DNA of 63,429 nt, from positions 1 through 63,429 of the forward strand of contig NZ_JAKEEC010000014.1 in NCBI RefSeq assembly GCF_021483235.1, in the 5' to 3' direction. Position numbers and translations under genes: made by a program. The notes below the pieces were generated by a model. That model was given only the letters and a program-made list of their open reading frames with translations. It was not told the origin of the DNA and did no database searches. The DNA is from Arthrobacter alkaliphilus (GTDB taxonomy: Bacteria; Actinomycetota; Actinomycetes; Actinomycetales; Micrococcaceae). Positions 16,239-25,953 of the stretch are shown here, one piece after another. How positions within the stretch are numbered: position 1 is the first letter of the stretch; each line of letters starts with the position of its first letter.

Positions 16239-17246
16239 ATGCGCTATGAAAAGCCAGCGTTAAGTCTGGTCCAGCAGCTTGAGCAACTACGATCGCGCGG
16301 CCTGCTTATACCGGATGAAAGCAAAGCCCTGCGGTACCTAGCCCGGATCGGCTACTACCGGCTGTCGCCTTACATGATTCCGCACCAGCTCCCAGGAGGA
16401 GCGCATCGCTTCCGTAGCGGCGCGGACTTTGACGGCGTTCTGCAGCTCTATATTTTCGACCGGCGACTGCGTTTGCTGATCATGGACGCGCTGGAACGCT
16501 TCGAAGTGGCCCTGCGGGCCACCCTTTCAAACCACATGTCTCTTAAGGGCGCCGGCCCCTTTTGGTATCTGGATCCTTCACACTTTCAACGCCAAGCTGA
16601 TCACGACCGACTGCTGGAGGACCTCACCAAAGCCAGAGACGACGAAAAGGACCGTCTGGAACGAGATCTGCAACGCCTCCAGGAACATCCACCCAGAAAC
16701 CTTCAAAGGGCAACAGAAGACGCCAAAAAGCAGTCCTTCATGCGGCACTACCTCTCGGCCTCCGACGAACCATCGTTACCGCCGTCATGGATGATGATCG
16801 AGATGTTGTCCTTCGGCGATCTCATGTACTTGTATCGGAACATCGCTGACCGCGAAGACCGGAAAGAGATCGCCCGGCAGCTCGGAATAACAGACGAGCT
16901 CCTAAGCTCATGGCTCGGCACCTTCCAATACACCCGCAATCTCTGCGCACACCACGGCCGGGTGTGGAATCGGCAGTTCGGTGTGGCTCCCAGGATCCCT
17001 CGTTCAGCAGGAGTTGCATGGCTGGCCGACACAGAAATTTTCCGAGGCAAAGGAACCTACCGCCGATCCCGCGTCTTCCCCGTGCTCGTTGCGCTTCAGA
17101 CCGTTCTGGGCACCATCAGTCCGGGCTCCGGATGGGCCTCCCGATTGCGGGACCTCCTAGCCGAATTCGACTCCGTCCCGCTGAATCCCATGGGTTTCCC
17201 GCCCGACTGGCACTCAGATGAATTCTGGCAGCCTTACCTTCCGTAG
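16239..17246 (+). CDS. Abi_2-family abortive infection protein (AbiD/AbiF-like)
   Basis: Predicted phage-defence protein of 335 residues. The N-terminus (SLVQQLEQLRSRGLLI..., GYYRLSPYM) and the central YIFDRRLRLLIMDALERFEVALR are typical of the Abi_2 family. RNLCAHHGRVWN near the C-terminus supplies an R-x4-H motif as in HEPN ribonucleases, suggesting RNA cleavage that halts the infected cell. A charged helix at about 120-160 may be a coiled coil. ATG 16239 follows GGGGGA; the open frame extends further upstream without a better site. It lies just past the tRNA cluster, in DNA somewhat richer in A/T than its neighbours, consistent with horizontal gain. Confidence 0.85.
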   Translation: MRYEKPALSLVQQLEQLRSRGLLIPDESKALRYLARIGYYRLSPYMIPHQLPGGAHRFRSGADFDGVLQLYIFDRRLRLLIMDALERFEVALRATLSNHMSLKGAGPFWYLDPSHFQRQADHDRLLEDLTKARDDEKDRLERDLQRLQEHPPRNLQRATEDAKKQSFMRHYLSASDEPSLPPSWMMIEMLSFGDLMYLYRNIADREDRKEIARQLGITDELLSSWLGTFQYTRNLCAHHGRVWNRQFGVAPRIPRSAGVAWLADTEIFRGKGTYRRSRVFPVLVALQTVLGTISPGSGWASRLRDLLAEFDSVPLNPMGFPPDWHSDEFWQPYLP

Positions 17247-17279
17247 GAGGCAAAACCCCGGATACGTCCATGAATCTGG

Positions 17280-18299
17280 TCAGGGCCTGGCGGCCAGGGC
17301 TGCGGCGAGGGCGTTCGCGGAGCTGGTGGTGCTGTTGATCCGCCAGTCCACTTCCTTGTTGTAGTGGAACCACACCAACCCCATGATGTCGGACTGGCTG
17401 GCGAGATAGGACACCAGGGCGGTGTTCCAGTCGGCCTTGGATCCTCCGGCCTCGGCGGAAGCGGTTTCGGCGATCAAGATTGGCTTGCCCGGTGCGATGC
17501 TGCGCAGCTGGCTCAGGCCGTCCCCAAAAAGTGCGGAGGGGGAGGTCCAGGAGCTCCACGACTGCGAGGTGCCCCAGTTGTAGCCGTCCAGAGCCACGAT
17601 GTCCACATATCCGGCGCCGGGGTAGAGCCCGGTCAGCGGTGTGGAACCCCAGTAGGGCACGTTTGGGCTCCAGACCCACTGCACGTTGGTGGCACCGGTT
17701 GCGGCGACTAGGTCGTGGACGTGGCGCCAGGCGGCCACGTAGTCACCGGCACTGTTACCGTTCGCGGATTCGGCCCAGGGGTACCAGTTGCCGTTCATTT
17801 CGTGGGCGAACCGGAGCATGACGGGTTTGCCCCAGGCGGCCAGGGCAGTGCCCCACTGCTGGATGTAGGCGTCGTAATCTCCGGCGGTGATGCGGGCCAG
17901 GGCGTAGGCCGGTTGGTTGGCCCCGTTACCGCTCCACAGCCACGGCTCCCACGTCACCACGCTGGTCGCGCCGCGGGCATCGACGGCGTTCAGGTCCGCG
18001 ATCGGAGCGGCCTGGCTGAAGTCCTTGTACGACATGACGATGGAAGGGTTCTCGTTGACCATGGCGGCGACGTCGTCAAGCTCGCTGCCGGCCTGCGGGC
18101 CACCAGGGGTCGCGACGCCGAAACGCAGCGCCTTGGAGCCTGTCACCGGGATAGGTGATACTGCTGCCGCACCTGCGGTGGTGCTGAGGCGGATGGCTGC
18201 CTGGCCGGCGGCCTCGGCCGGTACCGCGATCCCGAACAGAACGACGAGCGACAAAACAAGGCCGGACACGACCAACCCAACAACACGATGACTATGCAC
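17280..18299 (-). CDS. Secreted glycoside hydrolase, GH26 (beta-mannanase-like)
   Basis: Extracellular polysaccharide hydrolase of 339 residues. A signal peptide (VHSHRVVGLVVSGLVLSLV... ending AEAA) precedes a TIM-barrel domain. RFAHEMNGNWYPW carries the expected acid/base Glu and ILIAETAS the nucleophile Glu of clan GH-A, family GH26. GH26 includes beta-1,4-mannanases and lichenases; the precise glycan is not known. The GTG start at 18299 is preferred because GGGGAGA lies upstream and the signal peptide then begins properly. It stands alone between Abi_2 and TspO and could act in plant-residue breakdown. Confidence 0.85.
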   Translation of the reverse strand: MHSHRVVGLVVSGLVLSLVVLFGIAVPAEAAGQAAIRLSTTAGAAAVSPIPVTGSKALRFGVATPGGPQAGSELDDVAAMVNENPSIVMSYKDFSQAAPIADLNAVDARGATSVVTWEPWLWSGNGANQPAYALARITAGDYDAYIQQWGTALAAWGKPVMLRFAHEMNGNWYPWAESANGNSAGDYVAAWRHVHDLVAATGATNVQWVWSPNVPYWGSTPLTGLYPGAGYVDIVALDGYNWGTSQSWSSWTSPSALFGDGLSQLRSIAPGKPILIAETASAEAGGSKADWNTALVSYLASQSDIMGLVWFHYNKEVDWRINSTTSSANALAAALAARP

Positions 18300-18488
18300 A
18301 ACTCTCCCCAGAATCAGTGAACACCTTTCCCCGGTCCGGGGCGGAACGATCAATGGCCCAGAGCTGGACGTGTTCCAAGACCATGATGGCAAAGAACGCA
18401 TCCTTCCCGGGAGAATTTGGCAAATCCTGCGCATATCCTGCGACTGAACTATGCCCACATCGGCTCGAAGGGGAGAAGGCCCGCCTTG

Positions 18489-19028
18489 TCAGTTGTTGAC
18501 GGCGGCGTAGAGGTTCAGGCTCCCGGAGAACACGATCCAGGACAGGTAGGGCAGCATCAGCAAGCCGGCCGTCGTGCTGATCGGTCCGAAACGCACGATG
18601 GTGGTTGTCACTGCCGCTGCCAGCGCTGCGATAACGGCCAGGGCCAGCCATAGCGCTGCGACGCCCAACATCGGGTACATGCCGAAAAACGTCGGTGCCC
18701 AAGAGAGGTTAAGCAGCATCTGAACGGCATAGGCCCTCATGGCGCCGTGGATGGGGGCCGATCGCTGCCTCCACACCAACCAGGCGGCCACGGCCATCGC
18801 CGCGTACAACGCCGTCCAGATTGTCCCGAAGACCCAGCCGGGCGGTGTCCACGGCGCTTTGCTGGCCGCGGCGTACCAACCCGGGGCGTTGCTGACGATG
18901 ACCAGCGAGCCCAGTGCCGAGGTGGCGAAAGACGCTCCAAGGAACCCTACGAGGGCGGCGACTTGGGTACCAATGCCCCTGTCGGCCGACAGCAGGCCTC
19001 CACGGGAGTAGGCAGATTTTGCCGGCAC
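18489..19028 (-). CDS. tspO: TspO/MBR-family membrane protein
   Basis: Five-helix membrane protein of 179 residues that binds porphyrins and related ligands in characterised relatives. Family marks are visible: NAPGWYAAASKAPWTPPGWVFGTIWT in the first helix-loop region, NLSWAPTFFG, and the C-terminal YLSWIVFSGSLNLY. The frame extends to 19112, but the GTG at 19028 has an AAGGTGA ribosome site and gives normal family length. It is transcribed divergently from the formate dehydrogenase operon, so the two share a 176-nt promoter region; a functional link (redox or haem signalling) is only a possibility. Confidence 0.93.
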   Translation of the reverse strand: MPAKSAYSRGGLLSADRGIGTQVAALVGFLGASFATSALGSLVIVSNAPGWYAAASKAPWTPPGWVFGTIWTALYAAMAVAAWLVWRQRSAPIHGAMRAYAVQMLLNLSWAPTFFGMYPMLGVAALWLALAVIAALAAAVTTTIVRFGPISTTAGLLMLPYLSWIVFSGSLNLYAAVNN

Positions 19029-19204
19029 AGATTCACCTTGACCGATGGAAGTTCGCGGATGGCCGGACCCCGGAAATCCCGGCGTCCATGCACCAACATT
19101 ACCCACCTGCACCCATGACAGGTTCAGCTAACGGGTCCCTGAACTGGGCGGACACACGCAACCTTGTCCTGTTGCTTCAGGCCGGGACGGGATATGCTCC
19201 TGAA

Positions 19205-22200
19205 ATGGCACCGCGAAGTTTTCTTCAATGGCCGGTCGTCCGTCAATTGAGTACGGGCGATCTGTTGGGCCGTGGGCCCGCTGTTACCTCGGCCAAGACC
19301 GAAGCCATCGCCCCGCGCACGGCAACCGCCGACCGCGTTGTGCAGAGCGTGTGCCCTTACTGTGCTGTTGGTTGCGGGCAGCGCGTCTACGTCAAGGATG
19401 AAAAAGTCGTCCAAATCGAAGGCGATCCGGACTCACCTATCTCGCGCGGCCGTCTGTGCCCCAAAGGTTCTGCCAGTGAGCAGTTGGTCAATTCGCCGGG
19501 GCGGCAAACCAAGGTGCTTTACCGGGCGCCGCGGTCCACGGAGTGGGAACACCTGGACCTGGCCACGGCCGTCGAGATGGTGGCCGACCGGTTCATTGAG
19601 ACACGTCGGCGGACGTGGCAGCAGGAAGACGACCAGGGCCGGCTTCTGCGCCGCACCATGGGCATCGCCTCGCTGGGCGGGGCAACTTTGGACAACGAAG
19701 AAAACTACCTGATCAAGAAGCTCTTCACGGCTGCAGGGGCGGTGCAGACCGAGAACCAGGCCCGCATATGACACTCCGCCACGGTTCCCAGTTTGGGAGC
19801 CTCGTTTGGACGCGGTGGTGCAACGCAATCACTGCAGGACATGGCCAACGCAGACTGCATCGTCATCCAAGGCTCAAACATGGCCGAGTGCCATCCCGTG
19901 GGGTTCCAGTGGGTGGCGGAGGCTAAGGCCCGCGGAGCGAAGGTCATCCACATCGATCCCCGGTTCACTCGGACGTCCGCGGTTTCGGATAAGCACATCC
20001 CTATCCGGGCCGGCTCTGACGTTGTGCTTCTGGGCGCGCTCATCAACTACGTCATCGCCAATGACTTGTGGTTCAAGGAGTACGTCACCGCTTACACCAA
20101 CGCGGCCACATTGGTCCACAGCGATTACCGCGATGCCGAGGATCTGGGCGGCCTGTTCTCCGGGTTCGATCCCGAAAAGCGGGCGTACGACACCTCATCG
20201 TGGGGCTATGCGGAGGAAGGGGAGGGCCCGATTGGTTCGCCGGGCTCCGAGCACGAACATGGCGCCGACGCGTCCGCCCGCGCAGCCGCCGACACCTTCG
20301 GAAGCGGCGGCCCACCCCTGGAGCATGCCGAAGTACAGCGGGACGAAACCCTCCAGGACCCCCGGACGGTCTTCCAGATCGTCAAGCGGCACTACGCCCG
20401 TTACACCCCCGAGATGGTCCGGGACATGTGCGGAATCAAAGTCGAGGACTTCGAGTATCTTGCCCGGACCATTACGGAAAACTCGGGGCGCGACCGGACT
20501 ACCTGCTTTGCCTACGCCGTGGGCTGGACGCAGCACTCCCTGGGAGCCCAGTTCATCCGGGCCGCGGCGGTCCTTCAGCTTCTGCTGGGAAACGTGGGAC
20601 GCCCGGGCAGCGGAATCATGGCCCTGCGCGGCCATGCCAGTATCCAAGGCTCCACGGATATCCCCACCCTGTTCAACCTGTTGCCGGGGTACCTGCCGAT
20701 GCCCAGTGCCGGCCGACACGACAGCTTTGAGAAATACATCGCAGCCATTGGGTCGAAGCAGCAAAAGGGCTTTTGGGCTGACGCCGACGCCTACACCATC
20801 AGCCTCCTGAAGGCTTGGTGGGGTGACGCTGCGAACGAGGCCAACGACTGGGCCTACGATTACCTACCGAGGCTGACGGGTGCGCACGGCACATATGAGA
20901 CGGTCATGGGGATGCTCGCGGACGAAGTGGAAGGCTATTTCCTCCTCGGCCAGAATCCTGCGGTGGGTTCGGCCCACGGCAGGATGCAGCGACTGGGAAT
21001 GTCCCACCTGAAGTGGCTCGTGGTGCGCGACCTGAACCTCATCGAATCCGCGACCTGGTGGAAAGACGGCCCTGAAATTGAGTCCGGTGAACTGCGCACC
21101 GAGGACATCGAAACCGAGGTGTTCTTCCTGCCGGCAGCAACCCACGTAGAGAAGGCCGGTTCGTTCACGCAGACGCAGCGGTTGCTGCAGTGGCGGCACC
21201 AGGCGGTGGCCCCACCCGGGGACTGCCAAAGTGAATTGCAGTTCTTCTTCGAGCTGGGCCAACGGATCCGGGAGAAGCTCGCCGGGTCGGAGGACGAACG
21301 TGACCGTCCGCTGCTCGACCTGACTTGGGACTACCCGACGGACGAACACGGTGACCCGGACGCCGAGGCCGTGCTTGCCGAGATCAACGGCCGCCATTTG
21401 GCCGGGCCCGACGCCGGCAAGCCACTCTCGGCGTACACCGAGCTTCGCCCCGATGGCACCACGGCAGCCGGCTGCTGGATTTACACCGGCGTGTACGCTA
21501 ACGGCTTCAACCATGCCGCCAACCGAAAACCCGGTCAGGAACAGGGCCCGGCGGCCCCGGAATGGGGCTGGGCATGGCCGGCCAACCGCCGGATCCTCTA
21601 CAACCGGGCATCGGCCGACCCTGCCGGCAAGCCGTGGAGCGAGCGCAAGAAGTACATCTGGTGGGACCAGGAACAGGGTAAATGGGTCGGCGACGACGTG
21701 CCCGACTTCCCCGTTGACCGGGCGCCGGGCAGCAACCCCCACCCCTCTGTGGGTGGGCCTGCCGCACTTGGCGGAGACGATCCCTTCATCATGCAGGCCG
21801 ACGGCAAGGGTTGGCTGTTCGCGCCCAAGGGCCTCGTGGACGGACCCCTTCCCACGCACTACGAGGCCCAGGAATCGCCGGTCGCGAACGCGCTCTATCC
21901 GCAGCAACAAAGTCCGGCACGACTGGTTTTCCCCCGCGCGGACAACCTCAGCGCGCCGAGCGGCGGCGCCAGTGGTGCGGACATCTACCCGTACGTCTTC
22001 ACCACGTACCGGCTCACCGAACACCACACAGCAGGAGGGATGAGCCGCTGGCTGCCGTACCTGTCGGAGCTGCAACCTGAGATGTTCTGCGAGGTTTCGC
22101 CCGAACTGGCCGCCGAGCGCGGCTTGGAGCCCTACGGGTGGGCAACGATCATCTCGCCCCGCTCCGCCATCGAGGCGAAGGTGCTCGTCACAGACCGCAT

Positions 22201-22540
22201 GCGGCCCCTGGCCGTTGGCGGCCACACCGTGCACCAAATCGGATTGCCCTACCACTGGGGCGTCGGCAGCAATGCCGTCGTCAGCGGTGACGCGGCCAAC
22301 GATCTGCTGGGTGTGGCCCTGGATCCCAACGTCCAGATCCAGGAGTCCAAGGTAGCTTCCTGCGATATCCGCCCGGGCCGAAGGCCACGGGGGAAGCAAC
22401 TCCTTGACCTGGTTGCCGACTATCAGGCGCGGGCCGGATTAACTACGGAGACCAGTAACCAAGCGGTCACTGATCCGGCAGCGGAAGGCATCGAACCCGC
22501 ATCGGGCGAGGATGGCCGGCCGGACGGCGGTACGGGCTGA
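19205..22540 (+). CDS. fdhA: Selenocysteine-containing formate dehydrogenase, alpha (Mo/W) subunit
   Basis: Catalytic subunit that oxidises formate to CO2; 1,111 residues when the in-frame TGA at 19769-19771 is read as selenocysteine (residue 189). The sequence runs continuously through it, QARI-U-H-SATVPSLGASFGRGG, which matches the FDH active site where Sec ligands Mo/W and is followed by His. The N-terminus has the 4Fe-4S motif CPYCAVGC plus RLCPKG. Molybdopterin domains follow, and the C-terminus is the MopB-type barrel (TYRLTEHHTAGGMSRW). Start 19205 gives the usual family N-terminus (FLQWPVVRQL), though its ribosome site is weak; ATG 19115 is an alternative. The Fe-S and membrane subunits follow. 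Confidence 0.95.
19783..19801 (+). promoter_or_regulatory. Candidate bacterial SECIS hairpin
   Basis: GGTTCCC (19783-19789) and GGGAGCC (19795-19801) form a 7-bp stem, with one G-T pair, capped by AGTTT. It begins 11 nt after the UGA, the spacing known for the E. coli fdhF SECIS upper stem, and the loop holds a GT as in that element. It should recruit SelB. Inferred from position and fold only. Confidence 0.7.
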
Positions 22541-22644
22541 TGATCATCACTCGCACTGCCTTAGCCGAAACACATATCGACGCGCCCGGATTGCGACTGC
22601 CAGTCGGCTGCGCTCCGGCCGCCGACCTGACGATGGAGGATTAG

Positions 22645-23652
22645 ATGGGCCAGCTGTCCGGACCGACTGACCCTACCGCCGATGCCCACTGGGAGCACAG
22701 CCATCCGCGCAAGGGGTTCTTCACTGACACCTCCATATGCATCGGCTGCAAAGCCTGTGAAGTGGCCTGCAAGGAGTGGAACCACAATCCGCAGGACGGA
22801 GACCTGGAGTTACTAGGTTCCTCCTACGACAACACTGGCGCGCTGGGAGCAAGCACCTGGCGCCATGTCGCCTTCATCGAACAGGGCCAGGAACGCATCA
22901 TCGAGGCGCGCGAATCCGGCCGCGCCCTGGTCAACCTCGGCATGCCGCGCATCGGCCCGCCAACCTCAGAGCCTTCCCCGATGGACTTGGCGGAGGCGGA
23001 TACAACGCCTCCGGACACTGCGGACTTCCGGTGGCTCATGTCGTCCGACGTCTGCAAGCACTGCACGCACGCCGGATGCCTCGACGTGTGCCCCACGGGA
23101 GCCCTTTTCCGCACCGAATTCGGCACCGTGGTGGTACAGGACGATGTTTGCAACGGCTGCGGAACATGCGTGGCCGGCTGCCCATTCGGGGTGATTGAGC
23201 GCCGCAGCAACGGCACGGTCAAGGTCGCCGCCAGCAGGGAGGAACAGCACGCCAAGCATCCCGAGGTTCCAAACGTTGGCGTCGCCCAGAAGTGCACGCT
23301 GTGTTACGACAGGCTGGTGGCGGATGAGACGCCGGCGTGCGCGAAGGCATGCCCGACGACGTCCATTAAGTTCGGCGATCACGACGACATGGTGGAGACG
23401 GCCCGGGAACGGGTAAGCGCCCTGCACGCCCAAGGCCTGACCGAGGCGAGGCTCTACGGTGCGAACGAGAACGACGGCGTCGGCGGGACCGGATCAGTCT
23501 TCCTGCTGCTTGATGAGCCCGAAGTGTACGGGCTCCCGCCGGACCCGCGCGTCCCCACGGCGGACCTGCCCCGGATGTACCGGCGCGCAGGCATGGCAGT
23601 AGCGGGCATGGCCGCAGCAGCCGCGCTGGCTTTCCTGGGAGGACGCGCGTGA
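22645..23652 (+). CDS. fdhB: Formate dehydrogenase iron-sulfur (beta) subunit
   Basis: Electron-transfer subunit of 335 residues carrying formate-derived electrons from the catalytic subunit to the membrane partner. Four ferredoxin-type cysteine groups are visible: CIGCKACEVACKEW (about 32-45), CKHCTHAGCLDVC, CNGCGTCVAGC and CTLCYDRL...CAKAC, predicting four 4Fe-4S clusters. The C-terminus has a hydrophobic stretch (AGMAVAGMAAAAALAFLG) that may anchor it. The gene starts 104 nt after fdhA and its stop overlaps the start of the NrfD-type gene by 4 nt, indicating one operon. Confidence 0.95.
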   Translation: MGQLSGPTDPTADAHWEHSHPRKGFFTDTSICIGCKACEVACKEWNHNPQDGDLELLGSSYDNTGALGASTWRHVAFIEQGQERIIEARESGRALVNLGMPRIGPPTSEPSPMDLAEADTTPPDTADFRWLMSSDVCKHCTHAGCLDVCPTGALFRTEFGTVVVQDDVCNGCGTCVAGCPFGVIERRSNGTVKVAASREEQHAKHPEVPNVGVAQKCTLCYDRLVADETPACAKACPTTSIKFGDHDDMVETARERVSALHAQGLTEARLYGANENDGVGGTGSVFLLLDEPEVYGLPPDPRVPTADLPRMYRRAGMAVAGMAAAAALAFLGGRA

Positions 23653-24740
23653 CCCTGTCAGAGTTCGACAGTTTCCGGCCAACGAAGCCGGGCGGCCGTC
23701 GCCGGAAAGATGGCAAAAGTGCCAGGGGCCGCCGAGGGGACTACGGCGACGGCTCCCGCGAAATGCCGATGGTGCCGGAGCCGGAATTCACCTCGTACTA
23801 CGGCCGTCCCGTAGTGAAGCCGGCGCCCTGGGGCGATGACGTTGCCATCTACCTGTTCCTGGGCGGTGTTGCAGCCGGGTCGGCCCTGCTGGGCGTCGGC
23901 GGACAGCTGACCGGCCGGCCGACGCTGCGCCGGAATGCCCGGCTGGGCGCATTGGCGGCCGTCAGCGCCGGCGCAGTTGCCCTCGTGAAGGACCTGGGCC
24001 GGCCGGAGCGTTTCCTCAACATGCTGCGGACCTTCAAGGTGACATCGCCGATGAGCGTTGGCTCCTGGATTCTCAGCGCCTTCAGCGCGGGGGCGGGCGT
24101 CTCGGCCGTTGCGGAAATAGACAGGATGAGCGGACATCGGCTGCCGCTGGGTCCCCTGCGCAAGGTGCTGCAGGCTGTCGAAGGACCGGCCGGCGTCGAA
24201 GCTGCGGTATTCGCCGGACCGCTGGCCGCGTACACGGCTGTCCTGCTCGGTGACACCGCCACTCCGACGTGGAACGCTGCCCACGAGGAACTGCCCTTCG
24301 TCTTCGTAAGTTCCGCGTGCCTCGCCTCTGCCGGACTCGCCATGGTCACCACACCGGTCCGGGAGGCCGGACCTGCACGAAACCTGGCCTTGCTCGGCGT
24401 AGTCGGTGACGTGGTGGCCATGAAGGTGATGGAACACCGGATGGATCCCATTGCGGCGGAACCCCTGCGCCAAGGCAAGGCCGGCACCCTGCTGAAGTGG
24501 AGCGAGCGGCTGGCAGTGGCGGGCGGTGTGGGGACCCTCCTGGGCGGCCGCAACCGCGTGGTGGCTGCTGCTTCCGGACTGGCGCTCCTGGCCGCTTCGG
24601 CCCTGACCCGCTTCGGCGTGTTCGAGGCGGGACTCGCCTCGGCCAAGGATCCGCGGTACACCATCGAACCGCAAAAGAACCGGCTTGCGGCCCGCCGTGC
24701 AGCCGGCGTGACCGGGGACGCGATCACCACCGGCGGCTGA
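23649..24740 (+). CDS. NrfD/PsrC-type membrane subunit of formate dehydrogenase
   Basis: Integral membrane subunit of 363 residues, likely passing electrons to the quinone pool. After a charged cytoplasmic N-terminus (about 55 residues rich in Arg/Lys/Gly), the family segment WGDDVAIYLFLGGVAAGSALLG begins the first of about eight helices. The length is typical for NrfD-family proteins. This replaces the cytochrome b gamma subunit used by E. coli FdnI. The GTG start at 23649 overlaps fdhB. The gene ends 16 nt before the convergent selD gene. Confidence 0.93.
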   Translation: MTLSEFDSFRPTKPGGRRRKDGKSARGRRGDYGDGSREMPMVPEPEFTSYYGRPVVKPAPWGDDVAIYLFLGGVAAGSALLGVGGQLTGRPTLRRNARLGALAAVSAGAVALVKDLGRPERFLNMLRTFKVTSPMSVGSWILSAFSAGAGVSAVAEIDRMSGHRLPLGPLRKVLQAVEGPAGVEAAVFAGPLAAYTAVLLGDTATPTWNAAHEELPFVFVSSACLASAGLAMVTTPVREAGPARNLALLGVVGDVVAMKVMEHRMDPIAAEPLRQGKAGTLLKWSERLAVAGGVGTLLGGRNRVVAAASGLALLAASALTRFGVFEAGLASAKDPRYTIEPQKNRLAARRAAGVTGDAITTGG

Positions 24741-24755
24741 GCGAACAGCCAGGCC

Positions 24756-25778
24756 TCAACGGATCTCGATGCCCCGGCCCGCGGTGGTGTGGCCAATAAC
24801 GGGGTACCCGGGCAGCTCGCCGACCACCAGCAGCCCCCCGGAGGTCTGGGCATCGGCCAGAAGCAGCAGGTCGTCTTCGCTGACACCGGGGCCGCTGTTT
24901 ACCTGCGGCCGGACCCAATCGAGGTTGCGCCGGGTCCCGCCCGATACGAAGCCATCGCGAAGCGCCTCCCGCGCACCCTCGACCAGCGGTACGGCATTCA
25001 AATCGATGACCGCGCCCACTTCCGAGGCGCGGACCATCTTGTAAAGGTGTCCGAGCAGGCCAAAGCCCGTCACGTCCGTCGCTGCCCGCACGCCGGCAGC
25101 CACCGCGGCATCGGACGCATCCCGGTTCAGGCCAGCCATGGTCTCCACAGCTTCAGCGAACACCTCGCCGGTCTGCTTGTGCCGGTTGTTGAGAAGTCCG
25201 ACGCCGATGGGCTTGGTGAGCGTGATGGGCAACCCTGGCTGGGCGGCGTCGTTGCGGAGCAACCGGTCCGGGTGGGCAACGCCAGTGACGGCCATGCCGT
25301 ATTTCGGCTCCGGATCGTCAATGGAGTGCCCGCCGAGCACGGGGCACGCAGCCTCCGAAGCGACACTCAACCCGCCGCGAAGGACCTCAGTCATCAACTC
25401 CAGCGGCAGGACGCCCCGCGGCCAGCCGACGAGGTTGATCGCCGTCACCGGACGCCCGCCCATCGCGTAGATGTCAGAGAGGGCGTTGGCAGCGGCGATA
25501 CGCCCCCAGTCAAAGGCGTTGTCGACGACGGGAGTGAAGAAGTCCGCGGTGGTCAAGACGGCCAGGTCGTCGCGCACAAGGACCGCCGCTGCATCGTCGC
25601 CGCTCTCAAGGCCGACCAGTACCTCCGCACCGGGCCGGCCGATGAGGCCGCGGACAGCGTCTTCGAGCTCGCCAGGCGGGATTTTGCACGCACACCCGCC
25701 GCCGTGGGCATAGCCGGTGAGCCGGCGCGTGCCAGGGGCACCATCATTGAGTTGCTGGACAGACGTCTGAGCCTTCAC
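24756..25778 (-). CDS. selD: Selenophosphate synthase
   Basis: Makes selenophosphate from selenide and ATP, the selenium donor for Sec-tRNA. The 340 residues include the N-terminal active-site motif GYAHGGGCACKI (a Cys form, not Sec) with its catalytic Lys, ATP-binding segments AVLTTADFFTPVVD and DATGFGLLGHL-like VTGFGLLGHLYKM, and C-terminal TSGGLL. The start is a GTG at 25778, 45 nt from the divergent tRNA-Sec. It is the only member of the Sec locus on the minus strand and converges on the formate dehydrogenase operon that uses its product. Confidence 0.95.
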   Translation of the reverse strand: MKAQTSVQQLNDGAPGTRRLTGYAHGGGCACKIPPGELEDAVRGLIGRPGAEVLVGLESGDDAAAVLVRDDLAVLTTADFFTPVVDNAFDWGRIAAANALSDIYAMGGRPVTAINLVGWPRGVLPLELMTEVLRGGLSVASEAACPVLGGHSIDDPEPKYGMAVTGVAHPDRLLRNDAAQPGLPITLTKPIGVGLLNNRHKQTGEVFAEAVETMAGLNRDASDAAVAAGVRAATDVTGFGLLGHLYKMVRASEVGAVIDLNAVPLVEGAREALRDGFVSGGTRRNLDWVRPQVNSGPGVSEDDLLLLADAQTSGGLLVVGELPGYPVIGHTTAGRGIEIR

Positions 25779-25809
25779 CAGCCCAGCGTACCCCCGCAGG
25801 CCAACCTGC

Positions 25810-25815
25810 TATATT
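25810..25815 (+). promoter_or_regulatory. Possible -10 box of tRNA-Sec
   Basis: TATATT lies 7 nt before the mature tRNA 5' end, so transcription would start at or very near the tRNA itself. No good -35 is seen 17 nt upstream. Confidence 0.4.
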
Positions 25816-25822
25816 GAGGCGC

Positions 25823-25917
25823 GGTGGCGTCCGGGTCCTGGTGGGCCCCCCGGTCTTCAAAACCGGTGAGGCTGAGCATCTCGGCCTGGCGGGTTCGATT
25901 CCCGTCCGCCACCGCCA
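25823..25917 (+). tRNA. selC: tRNA-Sec (anticodon TCA), CCA encoded
   Basis: Selenocysteine tRNA that reads UGA. Acceptor GGTGGCG pairs with CGCCACC, and an eighth position opposes it as in the 8+5 acceptor/T form. A 6-bp D-stem (GGGTCC/GGGCCC) has a TGGT loop. The anticodon arm is CCGGT-CTTCAAA-ACCGG, and an 8-bp extra arm (AGGCTGAG/CTCGGCCT) follows. The T-loop is TTCGATT. The mature 92 nt end at 25914, then CCA. It lies between divergent selD and selA. Confidence 0.95.
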
Positions 25918-25953
25918 ACTACCGGCAGCGCAAGCCGCCAAAGGAGGAGGGCT

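Noticed and set aside
19769..19771. Reading the fdhA TGA as a frameshift or nonsense mutation (pseudogene)
   Set aside because: The frame is identical on both sides, the position is the known Sec site, and the full Sec machinery lies next to it.
20864..22399. 511-codon frame antisense to fdhA
   Set aside because: fdhA coding is certain on the other strand; no motif here.
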